A stretch of 64,000 bases of DNA from Anaerolineae bacterium. Its GTDB lineage: Bacteria; Chloroflexota; Anaerolineae; Aggregatilineales; Phototrophicaceae. A program made the translations under genes and the position numbers. This document shows positions 51,774-58,889 of the stretch, piece after piece. The first letter of the stretch is position 1. The number at the start of each line of letters is the position of its first letter. The notes below the pieces were generated by a model. The model had not been told where the DNA came from. It saw nothing but the letters and a program-made list of their open reading frames with translations, and ran no database searches. The DNA lies in contig JAJEBE010000040.1 in the NCBI GenBank assembly GCA_022822545.1, positions 124,001 through 188,000 of the forward strand, read 5' to 3'.

Positions 51774-53084
51774 ATGTCACTTGAAAGACGCCTGTGTCTG
51801 ACGATCTTGCTCGGTTATCTGGTCGCCGGCGCATTATTCGCGCGGTATTCACCGGCCTGGCAATTGCCAGACGAGCCGGCGCATTACAACTACATTCGGC
51901 AAGTGGTCGAGGCTGGCTGCTGCCCGCGCATAGAGGCGGGAGACTGGTCGAGCGAATATCTCGCGCAGTTGACAAGCGGCCGGTTCAAGCCGGACCTGCT
52001 CGGCGAACTTGATAGCGTGCAATACGAGGATCATCATCCGCCTCTGTATTACTTGCTGGCGTCGCTCGTTTACAGATTAAGCGGAGGCGAACTTGTGCCG
52101 CTGCGTCTCTTCAGCGTCCTTCTCGGCGCCGGCGTCGTGATCTTGAGCTACCTGATTAGCCGCCGTATAGCGCCGGACCAGCCGCTGGTCGCGCTGGGAA
52201 CGATGGCGCTGGTCGCCTTCTTGCCCCAACACTTGCACATGATGAGCGCGGTTAACAACGATGCGCTGGCGGAGCTGATTGTCGGGTTGGCTTTGTTCTG
52301 GTTTCTGCGTCGCCTGGAGTCCGACACGGTCCCGATCTGGCAGCTGGGGCTGATCGTCGGGCTCGCCTTTCTCACCAAGCTCACGATCTATTTTCTCGCC
52401 TTTCCGGCAATACTGACGATCTGGCTAAAATGGCGCCGAAGCGGCCAGCCAATATATGAGTTGCTGCGATCTCTGGCCGTTTTCGCGCTTGCGGCTGGCA
52501 TAATCGGGGGCCTTTGGTGGCTGCGCAATATTGCTGTCTACGGCTTTCCCGATTTCCTTGGTCTGGCGGCGCATGATCTTGTGGTTGCCGATCAGCCGCG
52601 CACGACGGATTACATCGCCTCGCAGGGCATTATCGCCTTCGCGAGTGATTTGGCGGGTACGACCTACAAAAGCTTTTGGGGGCAATTCGGCTGGATGGCG
52701 CTACCCCTGGACACGGCGCTCGGAGGCTGGATCTATCGGGGATTCGGACTGCTATTGCTTGCAGGATTGTCTGGCGCGCTTCTGGCAAGCCGCCGTGGTG
52801 AGATAGCCGCTGCGTCCTGGGTCCTTCTGCTTGCCACTGTCTTGATCGTGCTGCTGCAATTCGCTTACTACAACATCGAGTTTCAGCAGTGGCAGGGGCG
52901 TTATCTATTCCCGGCGTTGATCCCGATCGCTTTCCTGCTGGCTTACGGCGTCGATCACTGGCGGGCGCGGTTGCCGCAGAACCGGGGCTGGACGCGCTGG
53001 CTGACGCCGCTAGGCATGATGGGCTTGTTCGCGCTGGATATCTACTTGCTGTTTCGCGTCATCGTACCCGGGCTGTCGCCATAG
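51774..53084 (+). CDS. DUF2142-like polytopic membrane protein (putative glycosyltransferase)
   Basis: The product is 436 residues from the ATG at 51774, with about ten membrane segments. The N-terminal loop carries WQLPDEPAHYNYIRQVVE near 32-49, matching the conserved D-E-x-x-H/Y loop of DUF2142 and GT39-like enzymes. YEDHHPPLYYLLASLVYR follows near 87. The C-terminal half has EFQQWQGRYLFPALIPIAFLL, another DUF2142 hallmark. Such proteins are thought to transfer sugars in wall or O-antigen synthesis. It is divergent from copy 2, with a 263-base gap between them. Confidence 0.8.
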   Translation: MSLERRLCLTILLGYLVAGALFARYSPAWQLPDEPAHYNYIRQVVEAGCCPRIEAGDWSSEYLAQLTSGRFKPDLLGELDSVQYEDHHPPLYYLLASLVYRLSGGELVPLRLFSVLLGAGVVILSYLISRRIAPDQPLVALGTMALVAFLPQHLHMMSAVNNDALAELIVGLALFWFLRRLESDTVPIWQLGLIVGLAFLTKLTIYFLAFPAILTIWLKWRRSGQPIYELLRSLAVFALAAGIIGGLWWLRNIAVYGFPDFLGLAAHDLVVADQPRTTDYIASQGIIAFASDLAGTTYKSFWGQFGWMALPLDTALGGWIYRGFGLLLLAGLSGALLASRRGEIAAASWVLLLATVLIVLLQFAYYNIEFQQWQGRYLFPALIPIAFLLAYGVDHWRARLPQNRGWTRWLTPLGMMGLFALDIYLLFRVIVPGLSP

Positions 53085-53085
53085 G

Positions 53086-53649
53086 CTACTTGCTGACGCG
53101 AGTGACGTAAGCCAATTCTTCGAGATTGATTTTAACCATGTCGCCGACGTTGATAAACATCGGCGCGCTGACCTCGAAGCCGCTTTCAAGTTTGATTTTC
53201 TTGGTCGGGCTGTTGGCCGTGTCGCCGGCGACCGCCGCTTCGACTTCGATGACCTCATACTCCATCGTCTTGGGCAATTCGTAATCGATGATTTCGCTTT
53301 CATAACTGAGCAGCTTGATCTCCATGCTGTCTTTGATGTACTGCAAGTCATCGCCGAAGATTGCGCGGTTGAGTTGCGGCTGCTCATACGTTTCAGTGTT
53401 CATGAACGTGACGAAGTCATCATCGGCATAGAGGAATTCGACCCGGCTGGCTTCTACGCGAATGTCCTCGACCCGCTCGCCCGAGTTGAATGTCATCTCG
53501 GTGGTGGAGCCGCTGCGCAGGTCCCGCACGGTTACGCGGATGGTGGCTTTGCCGCGCCCGGGTTTGTGATGCCGATACTCAAGCACGCGGTAAAGACTGC
53601 CGCTTGCGGTGAAGGTCGTGCCTTTGCGCAACTGGTTGACATCAATCAT
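53086..53649 (-). CDS. efp: Elongation factor P
   Basis: The 187-residue protein has the three EF-P beta-barrel domains: MIDVNQLRKGTTFTASGSLYRVLEY, HKPGRGKATIRVTVRDLRSG, FNSGERVEDIRVE, then DDFVTFMNTETYEQ and the C-terminal GFEVSAPMFINVGDMVKIN. EF-P rescues ribosomes stalled on polyproline. The loop tip that reaches the peptidyl-transferase centre reads KPGRG, with Arg32 where Escherichia coli has the modified Lys34. The gene is convergent with the DUF2142-like gene, one base apart. Confidence 0.96.
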   Translation of the reverse strand: MIDVNQLRKGTTFTASGSLYRVLEYRHHKPGRGKATIRVTVRDLRSGSTTEMTFNSGERVEDIRVEASRVEFLYADDDFVTFMNTETYEQPQLNRAIFGDDLQYIKDSMEIKLLSYESEIIDYELPKTMEYEVIEVEAAVAGDTANSPTKKIKLESGFEVSAPMFINVGDMVKINLEELAYVTRVSK

Positions 53650-53728
53650 TGGGGCTGATTCCCTTGTTCACGATAGTCCAAGTCTCTAGCGACCATTGTA
53701 GCAAAAGCGGCAAAGCCTGCGTAGCCCA

Positions 53729-54112
53729 TTACTCAAGCAGCGCGACCGCTTCGATCTCCACCAGCGCGCCAACCGGCAAACCGCCGGCCTGGATCGTCGA
53801 CCGCGCCGGCGGATCCGCTTTGAAGAACTCGGCGTAAACCGCGTTGAACTCGGCGAAGTCCTTGATATCAGCCAGGAAAACGGTGGTCTTGACGACCTTG
53901 TCCAGGCTGCTGCCCGCCGCTTCTAGCACGCCCTTGATATTGGTCAGCGACTGCCGCGTCTGCGCCTGGATGCCGCCCTCGCGCAGATTAGACGTGCCCG
54001 GGATGAGCGGGATCTGCCCGGCAGTGAAGACGAAGCCATTGGCGATGATGCCCTGCGAATAAGCGCCGACAGCCGCCGGCGCGTTCTTGGTGGAGATAAC
54101 TTGTTTTGGCAT
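53729..54112 (-). CDS. ridA: RidA/YjgF family enamine/imine deaminase
   Basis: The ATG at 54112 (MPKQVISTKNAPAAVGAYSQ) has GGAGAAGG and AGGA upstream and gives 127 residues, the family length. Hallmarks are GAYSQGIIANGFVFTAGQIPL near 16-36, QTRQSLTNIKGVLEAAGSSLDKVVKTTVFLAD, and the end PPARSTIQAGGLPVGALVEIEAVAL with the catalytic Arg. RidA hydrolyses reactive 2-aminoacrylate-type intermediates. The upstream extension of the frame is non-family sequence. Confidence 0.95.
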   Translation of the reverse strand: MPKQVISTKNAPAAVGAYSQGIIANGFVFTAGQIPLIPGTSNLREGGIQAQTRQSLTNIKGVLEAAGSSLDKVVKTTVFLADIKDFAEFNAVYAEFFKADPPARSTIQAGGLPVGALVEIEAVALLE

Positions 54113-54193
54113 GAGTCCTACCTTCTCCATACATAGAATTTGTACAGACATTGTGGTATCTTTAGGTCGAGTGTCAAGGGAGAGGATGCTCTG

Positions 54194-54415
54194 ATGGATC
54201 CCATTGAACGCAAGACTCCGACTAAGGCGATGGAAGAGAGCAGCGAGTTCATCACGGCGATAGATGACGACGAGCCGACAGAAGAAGAATTCCGGGCAAG
54301 CATTCGGCGCAGCATGCGGCAAGCGCTAGCGGGTGAAACGCGCCCAGCAGACGAAGCCCTGGAAGAGATTCGTCGAGAGCTAGCAGGTTATGCCGACGCG
54401 CGTCAGGACCACTGA
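54194..54415 (+). CDS. Putative antitoxin of a type II toxin-antitoxin pair
   Basis: The 73-residue acidic protein starts at the ATG at 54194, with GAGAGGATG just upstream. Its C-terminal part (EEEFRASIRRSMRQALAGE, ALEEIRRELAGYA) is helical and charged, as expected of a toxin-binding antitoxin. The RelE/ParE-like toxin frame starts within its last codons (26-base overlap), the usual antitoxin-toxin order. No DNA-binding family is recognised. Confidence 0.65.
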   Translation: MDPIERKTPTKAMEESSEFITAIDDDEPTEEEFRASIRRSMRQALAGETRPADEALEEIRRELAGYADARQDH

Positions 54416-54730
54416 AGACTTTGATAAGCAAGTGGCGAGAATCGCTCGCAAATTCCCAGCAGTACTCGACGAAGTTGCCACATTCATTTCGCGGTTGAAA
54501 AGCGCTGATATTACACAACTTCCGGGCCGTAGGGTTCGCCGTATAGGTTATACCGTGTACAAAGAAGACTGCCAAATCCATCCGCACGTCGGGGAAAACG
54601 GGGCGGATTCCGCGTCTATTATTGGGTCCCGGGTCAAGATCACCTTGTGCTTGTTGCCATTTGTTCCAAGACGGAGCAAGAAGGTATTGTCGAATCTGAA
54701 TTGCGCCACATGATCAAAGATATTGATTAG
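54390..54730 (+). pseudogene. RelE/ParE-family toxin, frameshifted
   Basis: The first ~57 codons (MPTRVRTTEDFDKQVARIAR ... RRIGYTVYK) match the start of a RelE/ParE toxin. The family ending appears in a different frame: RLPNPSARRGKRGGFRVYYW, then LVLVAICSKTEQEGIVESEL, stopping at 54728-54730. The switch is near 54560 at TACAAAGAAGACTGCC, where one base seems to be missing. In the original frame the protein continues as unrelated sequence to 54713. So the toxin is probably inactivated while the antitoxin remains intact. A sequencing error at this point is the alternative. Confidence 0.72.
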
Positions 54731-54752
54731 ATATTCGCTACGCTGTCGGTTG

Positions 54753-56051
54753 TCATCGCCCCCGCCGACCATGGCAGCGCTTGAACTTCTTCCCGCTGCC
54801 ACAGGGGCAGAGATCGTTGCGCCCGGCCTGCGCGAAAGCCCGCTCCAGCTCGGCATCGTAACGCGCCATCTCCAGCATCACATTCGCCGGCGGACGCCGC
54901 CCCGCTAACTCAGCCGCCATGAAATTCATCGTCGGCCGCACATGGTTGAAAAAGGCGCGATATCCGGCGCAGAGGTAATTCAAGCCGGGCTCGCCGTCCG
55001 GCGTCTCGATGAAGCGGTTCTTGGGGCAGCCGCCATTGCAGACGAACTTGACCTCGCAATCCAGGCAATACTGCGGCAGCGTATCGCGCTTGTCTTGGCC
55101 GAACTTGATCTGCCCGTCCATGACCACAATCTCGCTCAAGGGCACATCCATGATATTGCCCAGCTTGTAATCCGGCTCGACATAATGATCGCAGGAGAAG
55201 ACATCGCCGTTGTGCTCCATCGCCAGCGCCAAACCGCAGGTCTCGTCAAAGATGCAGAGCCCGGGCGGCGCGCCGGTCCAGGCCGCCAGCGCGATATCGA
55301 AGATCTGCACGAAGACTTTACCGACATCTCGCCGCACCCACTCCTCGTACATGTCAATGAGGAATTGCCCATAACCCGCCGCTGTGATCGAGCGGTCCGT
55401 GACCTGATCCCCCTCCTGATAACCCGTGTCGTTGTCGCGCTCCACGATGGGGATGAACTGCATGAAGGCCGTGCCGACCTCATCACGCAAGAATCTGTAA
55501 ACGCGCGCGCCTTGCCCTTCGTTGGCGGCGTGCACGGTGGTCAGGATGTTGTATTCGGCGTTGTGCTTCTGCAAGAGGCGGATGCCCGCCATAACCTTGT
55601 GAAAGGTCGGGTTGCCGCCTTTGTCGACGCGGTAGTAATCATGCATATCAGCCGGCCCGTCCAGGCTGACGCCCAGCAGGAAATCGTTGGCGGCGAAGAA
55701 TTCGCACCAGTCGTCATCCAGCGTCACGGCGTTGGTTTGCAAGGCGTTGGTGATGCGCATGCCCGGCCGCTTGTGCTTCTGCTGATAGCGAACCGCTTGG
55801 CGGAAGAAATCCAAACCCATCAGCGTCGGTTCGCCGCCCTGCCAGGCGAAGTTGATGTCATTCACCTGCTGCGCCTCAATGTACTGGCGGATGTACTCCT
55901 CGAGCAGATTGTCCGACATGCGGAACTTGCTGCCCGGATACAGCGCTTCTTTGGAGAGGAAATAGCAATACTTGCAATCGAGGTTGCAGATGGCGCCTCG
56001 CGGCTTCGTCATCAGGTGGAAGGCGGTGGGTTGTTGCGTGGTCGCTTGCAT
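54753..56051 (-). CDS. Anaerobic sulfatase-maturase-type radical SAM enzyme with SEC-C tail
   Basis: The 432-residue protein begins its radical-SAM core with CNLDCKYCYF (Cys22, Cys26, Cys29), then FAWQGGEPTLMGLDFF and GVSLDGPADMHDYYR, as in anaerobic sulfatase-maturating enzymes. A SPASM region with auxiliary Fe-S cysteines follows (CGLALAMEHNGDVFSCDHYV, YCLDCEVKFVCNGGCPKNRF). It would convert a Cys or Ser of a sulfatase to formylglycine. The last ~22 residues form a SEC-C zinc motif (GRNDLCPCGSGKKFKRCHG), an uncommon appendage here. No sulfatase gene is nearby. The TATACT at 56059-56064 is seven bases before the ATG. Confidence 0.9.
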   Translation of the reverse strand: MQATTQQPTAFHLMTKPRGAICNLDCKYCYFLSKEALYPGSKFRMSDNLLEEYIRQYIEAQQVNDINFAWQGGEPTLMGLDFFRQAVRYQQKHKRPGMRITNALQTNAVTLDDDWCEFFAANDFLLGVSLDGPADMHDYYRVDKGGNPTFHKVMAGIRLLQKHNAEYNILTTVHAANEGQGARVYRFLRDEVGTAFMQFIPIVERDNDTGYQEGDQVTDRSITAAGYGQFLIDMYEEWVRRDVGKVFVQIFDIALAAWTGAPPGLCIFDETCGLALAMEHNGDVFSCDHYVEPDYKLGNIMDVPLSEIVVMDGQIKFGQDKRDTLPQYCLDCEVKFVCNGGCPKNRFIETPDGEPGLNYLCAGYRAFFNHVRPTMNFMAAELAGRRPPANVMLEMARYDAELERAFAQAGRNDLCPCGSGKKFKRCHGRRGR

Positions 56052-56058
56052 GGTGGGG

Positions 56059-56064
56059 AGTATA
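56059..56064 (-). promoter_or_regulatory. Candidate -10 hexamer for a leaderless maturase mRNA
   Basis: TATACT on the minus strand ends seven bases before the ATG at 56051 and there is no Shine-Dalgarno in between, so the mRNA would begin at the start codon. No -35 match is visible. Confidence 0.35.
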
Positions 56065-56087
56065 GCTTAATTCGCGATATAGGGACA

Positions 56088-56131
56088 GGATTCACCACAG
56101 AGACACAGAGAGCACAGAGAGCACAGAGATA
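56088..56131. repeat. CACAGAG-type dispersed repeat, left copy
   Basis: GGATTCACCACAGAGACACAG begins a run of AGAGCACAG units ending in AGATA. Its reverse complement occurs at 57263-57288, so the pair forms an inverted repeat around the first HsdR_N-like gene. Confidence 0.7.
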
Positions 56132-56199
56132 TTTTGTCCAAAATGTTGCGCTATGCTAAACTTTCGTTGATATAGGATTGAACGGCAAAGGTAAGGGCG

Positions 56200-57255
56200 A
56201 TGAGCCTGTTTGATGCCTTGAGCAAGATTTCGGAACAAATTCAAAGTCAGCGTCACCTGATGAGAAATGAAGAAGCGACCCTACAGGTCTCTATCCGACC
56301 TTTCATTGAAGCTCTAGGTTACAATACCCGCAATTTAGCTGAAGTTGCGCCACAATTTACCGCCGATCCTCGCCCAAGCGGGACTGACCGCGTCGATTAT
56401 GCGATTCTACGTGATAGTAATCCTGTTATCTTGATTGAAGCCAAACCGGCCAATACGAACCTTACGGAAAACAATTGGAAACAACTCCATGACTACTTTA
56501 ATGCGGAAGAAGTTCGCTTTGGTATTCTGACGAACGGTATTGAGTACCGATTCTATACCGACCTCAACAAACGCAACATCATGGACAAGGATCCATTTTT
56601 AACCATCGACATGCTAATACTCGATGAACAGTTGGTGGAGGAACTCGCACCGTTTACACGTAAGGGCTTCAATTCCGAGCGGATTATTGCCAGCGCACGA
56701 AAGTTGGCGGTTGTCCGCTTGCTTGAAGATGAGTACCGACAACCAACTACGGAGTTTGCTGGATATTTTGCCAGACAAGTCTATCCGGGGCGCATAACGC
56801 AATCGGTTATTGAAGAATTTATGCCCGTCTTCAGACAAGCATGGAGGCAGTTTGTAAATCAGCAGATTCTCAGTCATCCGCAACTTGTCGTTCAAACCGA
56901 GAAAGCTATTGTAGAACGTAAAACTCAACTTATCGCCGAAGAGATGCCGGCAACATTCACTACCGAACTTAGCAGGGAAATCCCTGTATACGCTGAATGG
57001 CGGGGTCGCTCATTTGAAGCAACGCTAGTATTCGACGAATCTCATCATCGTAGATCCCGAGTAACGTTTAATGGGTTGACCGCAACGCCTTCCAAAACTG
57101 CATTGAAAGCAACTCGCTCTGTTGTGCCCGATTTTAAGGCAATAAATGGATGGGACTTTTGGAAACTTCGCGATCCTAATGGGAATCAAGAACGGTCTAT
57201 AAGTGATTTGCGAAATGACGATGCTTTGGTGCGCCGACTGCAAGGCAAAACCTAG
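56200..57255 (+). CDS. HsdR_N-like nuclease-fold protein with RAMA/DUF4357-like C-terminus (copy 1)
   Basis: The 351-residue protein has an N-terminal type I restriction HsdR_N-like domain: MRNEEATLQVSIRPFIEALGY, RVDYAILRDSNPVILIEAKP with the PD-(D/E)xK residues Asp66, Glu80 and Lys82, and FGILTNGIEYRFYTDL. The C-terminal ~90 residues (VYAEWRGRSFEATLVF, VTFNGLTATPSKTAL, NGWDFWKLRDPNG) match the RAMA/DUF4357 pattern found in modification-linked proteins. No helicase domain is present, so it is not a full HsdR. The DNA is AT-richer than its surroundings. A paralogue follows, and dispersed repeats flank both. Confidence 0.8.
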   Translation: MSLFDALSKISEQIQSQRHLMRNEEATLQVSIRPFIEALGYNTRNLAEVAPQFTADPRPSGTDRVDYAILRDSNPVILIEAKPANTNLTENNWKQLHDYFNAEEVRFGILTNGIEYRFYTDLNKRNIMDKDPFLTIDMLILDEQLVEELAPFTRKGFNSERIIASARKLAVVRLLEDEYRQPTTEFAGYFARQVYPGRITQSVIEEFMPVFRQAWRQFVNQQILSHPQLVVQTEKAIVERKTQLIAEEMPATFTTELSREIPVYAEWRGRSFEATLVFDESHHRRSRVTFNGLTATPSKTALKATRSVVPDFKAINGWDFWKLRDPNGNQERSISDLRNDDALVRRLQGKT

Positions 57256-57262
57256 CCAGTCT

Positions 57263-57288
57263 TATCTCTGTGCCTCTGTGGTGAATCC
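57263..57288. repeat. CTCTGTG-type dispersed repeat, middle copy
   Basis: TATCTCTGTGCCTCTGTGG continuing to TGAATCC is the inverse of the repeat at 56088 and in direct orientation with 58453-58488. The following CCCCCTGCCGTAACTTCC resembles the last codons of rluD. Confidence 0.7.
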
Positions 57289-57390
57289 CCCTGCCGTAAC
57301 TTCCCCAAGCGCTCGCCCGAGACGGAAACCAGCTCGACCCGAACATGCTATACTTGCACAATCAATGACGCAGCACTTACGAGGCGTGAT

Positions 57391-58404
57391 ATGAATTTGT
57401 ACGACGATTTAAGCAAGATTTCAAAACGGGTGAAAAGTCAACTCCAACAAATGAAGAATAACGAGGCGGCTACAATAAACGTCTCCGTCCAGCCAGTCAT
57501 CCGCGCCTTAGGTTACGACATGGAAAACCTCAGCGAGGTGTATCCCGAATACCCGATACTCAATATGGACGCGGTCGATTACGCCATCATGCGCGATGGA
57601 AAGCCGAAAATATTTATTGAAGCAAAAAACGCCAATCTCGCGCTTGATAAACACTGGAAACAACTATTTCAGTATTTTAATGCTGACGATGTGATCGTTG
57701 GTATTTTGACGAATGGCATCGAGTATCGCTTCTACACTGACCTCAAGAAAAGCAATATCATGGACAAAGAGCCGTTCATGACGATTGATATGCTGAATCT
57801 CGATAAGCGGCTGGTAAAAGAACTGGAAGGTTTTGCTAAGTCCAGCTTTGATCCTGAGCGAATAATTGCAGGCGCGCAAAGACGAGTGTTGATGCAATTA
57901 TTGCGACAAGAAATGGAACGACCCTCTGATGAATTTGTCCGGCACTTTGCCAGACTGGTGCATTCGGGGCGGCTGCCTAATTCGGATATTCAGCGATTTG
58001 CGCAGTTAGTGAAAGAGGCGTGGCTCGAATTAATGGAGCAGAAGATTGCGGATCGAATGCAGCCAGAGCCAGATAAAGAGGACAGCGACAATGGTGCGGG
58101 ACCAGTATTATCTGGCACGGAAGTTCCAGTATTTGGGACGTACAAAGGACGGCGATTTAAAGCGACGCTAATGATTGACGATAGTATGCGGTTGCAGAGG
58201 GAAGACAATATGTTGTTCGATGGTAAACCCATGAATCATGCCGTCGCTGCTTTTGAGGCGGTGAAGAAAGTCGACCCATTGATGAAAAAGTGGCCTACGG
58301 GCTGGATATTCTGGCGTTTCATCGACTCCGATACCGGTGAAGAACGACCAATTAAAGAAATCTTTGAAGAAGTATGGACTCGTAATTCAAGCAACGGTTA
58401 TTAG
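57391..58404 (+). CDS. HsdR_N-like nuclease-fold protein with RAMA/DUF4357-like C-terminus (copy 2)
   Basis: The 337-residue protein is a clear tandem paralogue of the preceding gene. Shared segments include the MNLYDDLSKISKRVKSQ start, AVDYAIMRDGKPKIFIEAKN (Asp63, Glu77, Lys79), VGILTNGIEYRFYTDLKK and TIDMLNLDKRLVKELEGF. The C-terminal RAMA-like part has VFGTYKGRRFKATLMIDD, NHAVAAFEAV and GWIFWRFIDSDTG. A nine-codon frame (57365-57394) precedes it, its stop overlapping the start codon (ATGA), and a TATACT lies at 57349. Candidate nuclease and modified-DNA recognition domains in one protein suggest restriction-type defence. Confidence 0.8.
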   Translation: MNLYDDLSKISKRVKSQLQQMKNNEAATINVSVQPVIRALGYDMENLSEVYPEYPILNMDAVDYAIMRDGKPKIFIEAKNANLALDKHWKQLFQYFNADDVIVGILTNGIEYRFYTDLKKSNIMDKEPFMTIDMLNLDKRLVKELEGFAKSSFDPERIIAGAQRRVLMQLLRQEMERPSDEFVRHFARLVHSGRLPNSDIQRFAQLVKEAWLELMEQKIADRMQPEPDKEDSDNGAGPVLSGTEVPVFGTYKGRRFKATLMIDDSMRLQREDNMLFDGKPMNHAVAAFEAVKKVDPLMKKWPTGWIFWRFIDSDTGEERPIKEIFEEVWTRNSSNGY

Positions 58405-58452
58405 GCTGCCAGATCGAGAGATTCCTTAAATGAGCGCAACACAACGTACAGA

Positions 58453-58507
58453 ATCTCTGTGCCCTCTGTGCCTCTGTGGTTAATCCCCTACCGCAACTTC
58501 TCCATCA
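58453..58507. repeat. CTCTGTG-type repeat with rluD-end relic
   Basis: ATCTCTGTGCCCTCTGTGCC runs on to GGTTAATCCCC. It is followed by CCCCTACCGCAACTTCTCC (from 58485), the complement of a sequence encoding LMEKLR and a stop, nearly identical to the true rluD terminus at 58887-58909. Confidence 0.7.
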
Positions 58508-58599
58508 ACGCCCGCAGCGAAACAATTGTTGACAGCACTCGCCTTTTGCACGATACTCCATGTTAAGATTCTGCAAACATCACGCATCAAGGAACTGGC

Positions 58600-58860
58600 A
58601 TGACAGCGCGAACTGAATCGGAAGAGCGTCTTTTGACCGAGACTGTGAACCGGCATGCGCAACAAATCGCGAGACTGGAAGCGAGCCAAGAGCATGCGGC
58701 CACCAAGGCTGATGTGGCGATGGTGCAAACCGACATTGAGAGACTCCGCGCTGATATGGAAAAGCTGAAATCGGACTTGACTTGGCGCATCGTCATCGCC
58801 ATGAGCATTATGACGGCCATTTTCGCCGCAATCGTAAGGCTGACGCCGCCAGCCGCGTAG
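58600..58860 (+). CDS. Small coiled-coil protein with C-terminal membrane anchor
   Basis: The 86-residue protein has a helical, charged N-terminal two-thirds with heptads (VNRHAQQIARLEASQEHA and VQTDIERLRADMEKLKSDL) and one C-terminal membrane segment (RIVIAMSIMTAIFAAIVRLT). This tail-anchored layout is frequent in small Chloroflexota and cyanobacterial proteins of unknown function, and superficially resembles DUF1640. It lies between the HsdR_N/RAMA pair and rluD. Confidence 0.7.
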   Translation: MTARTESEERLLTETVNRHAQQIARLEASQEHAATKADVAMVQTDIERLRADMEKLKSDLTWRIVIAMSIMTAIFAAIVRLTPPAA

Positions 58861-58889
58861 CCCCCTCTGTAGTCCAAACCAAAAACCCC

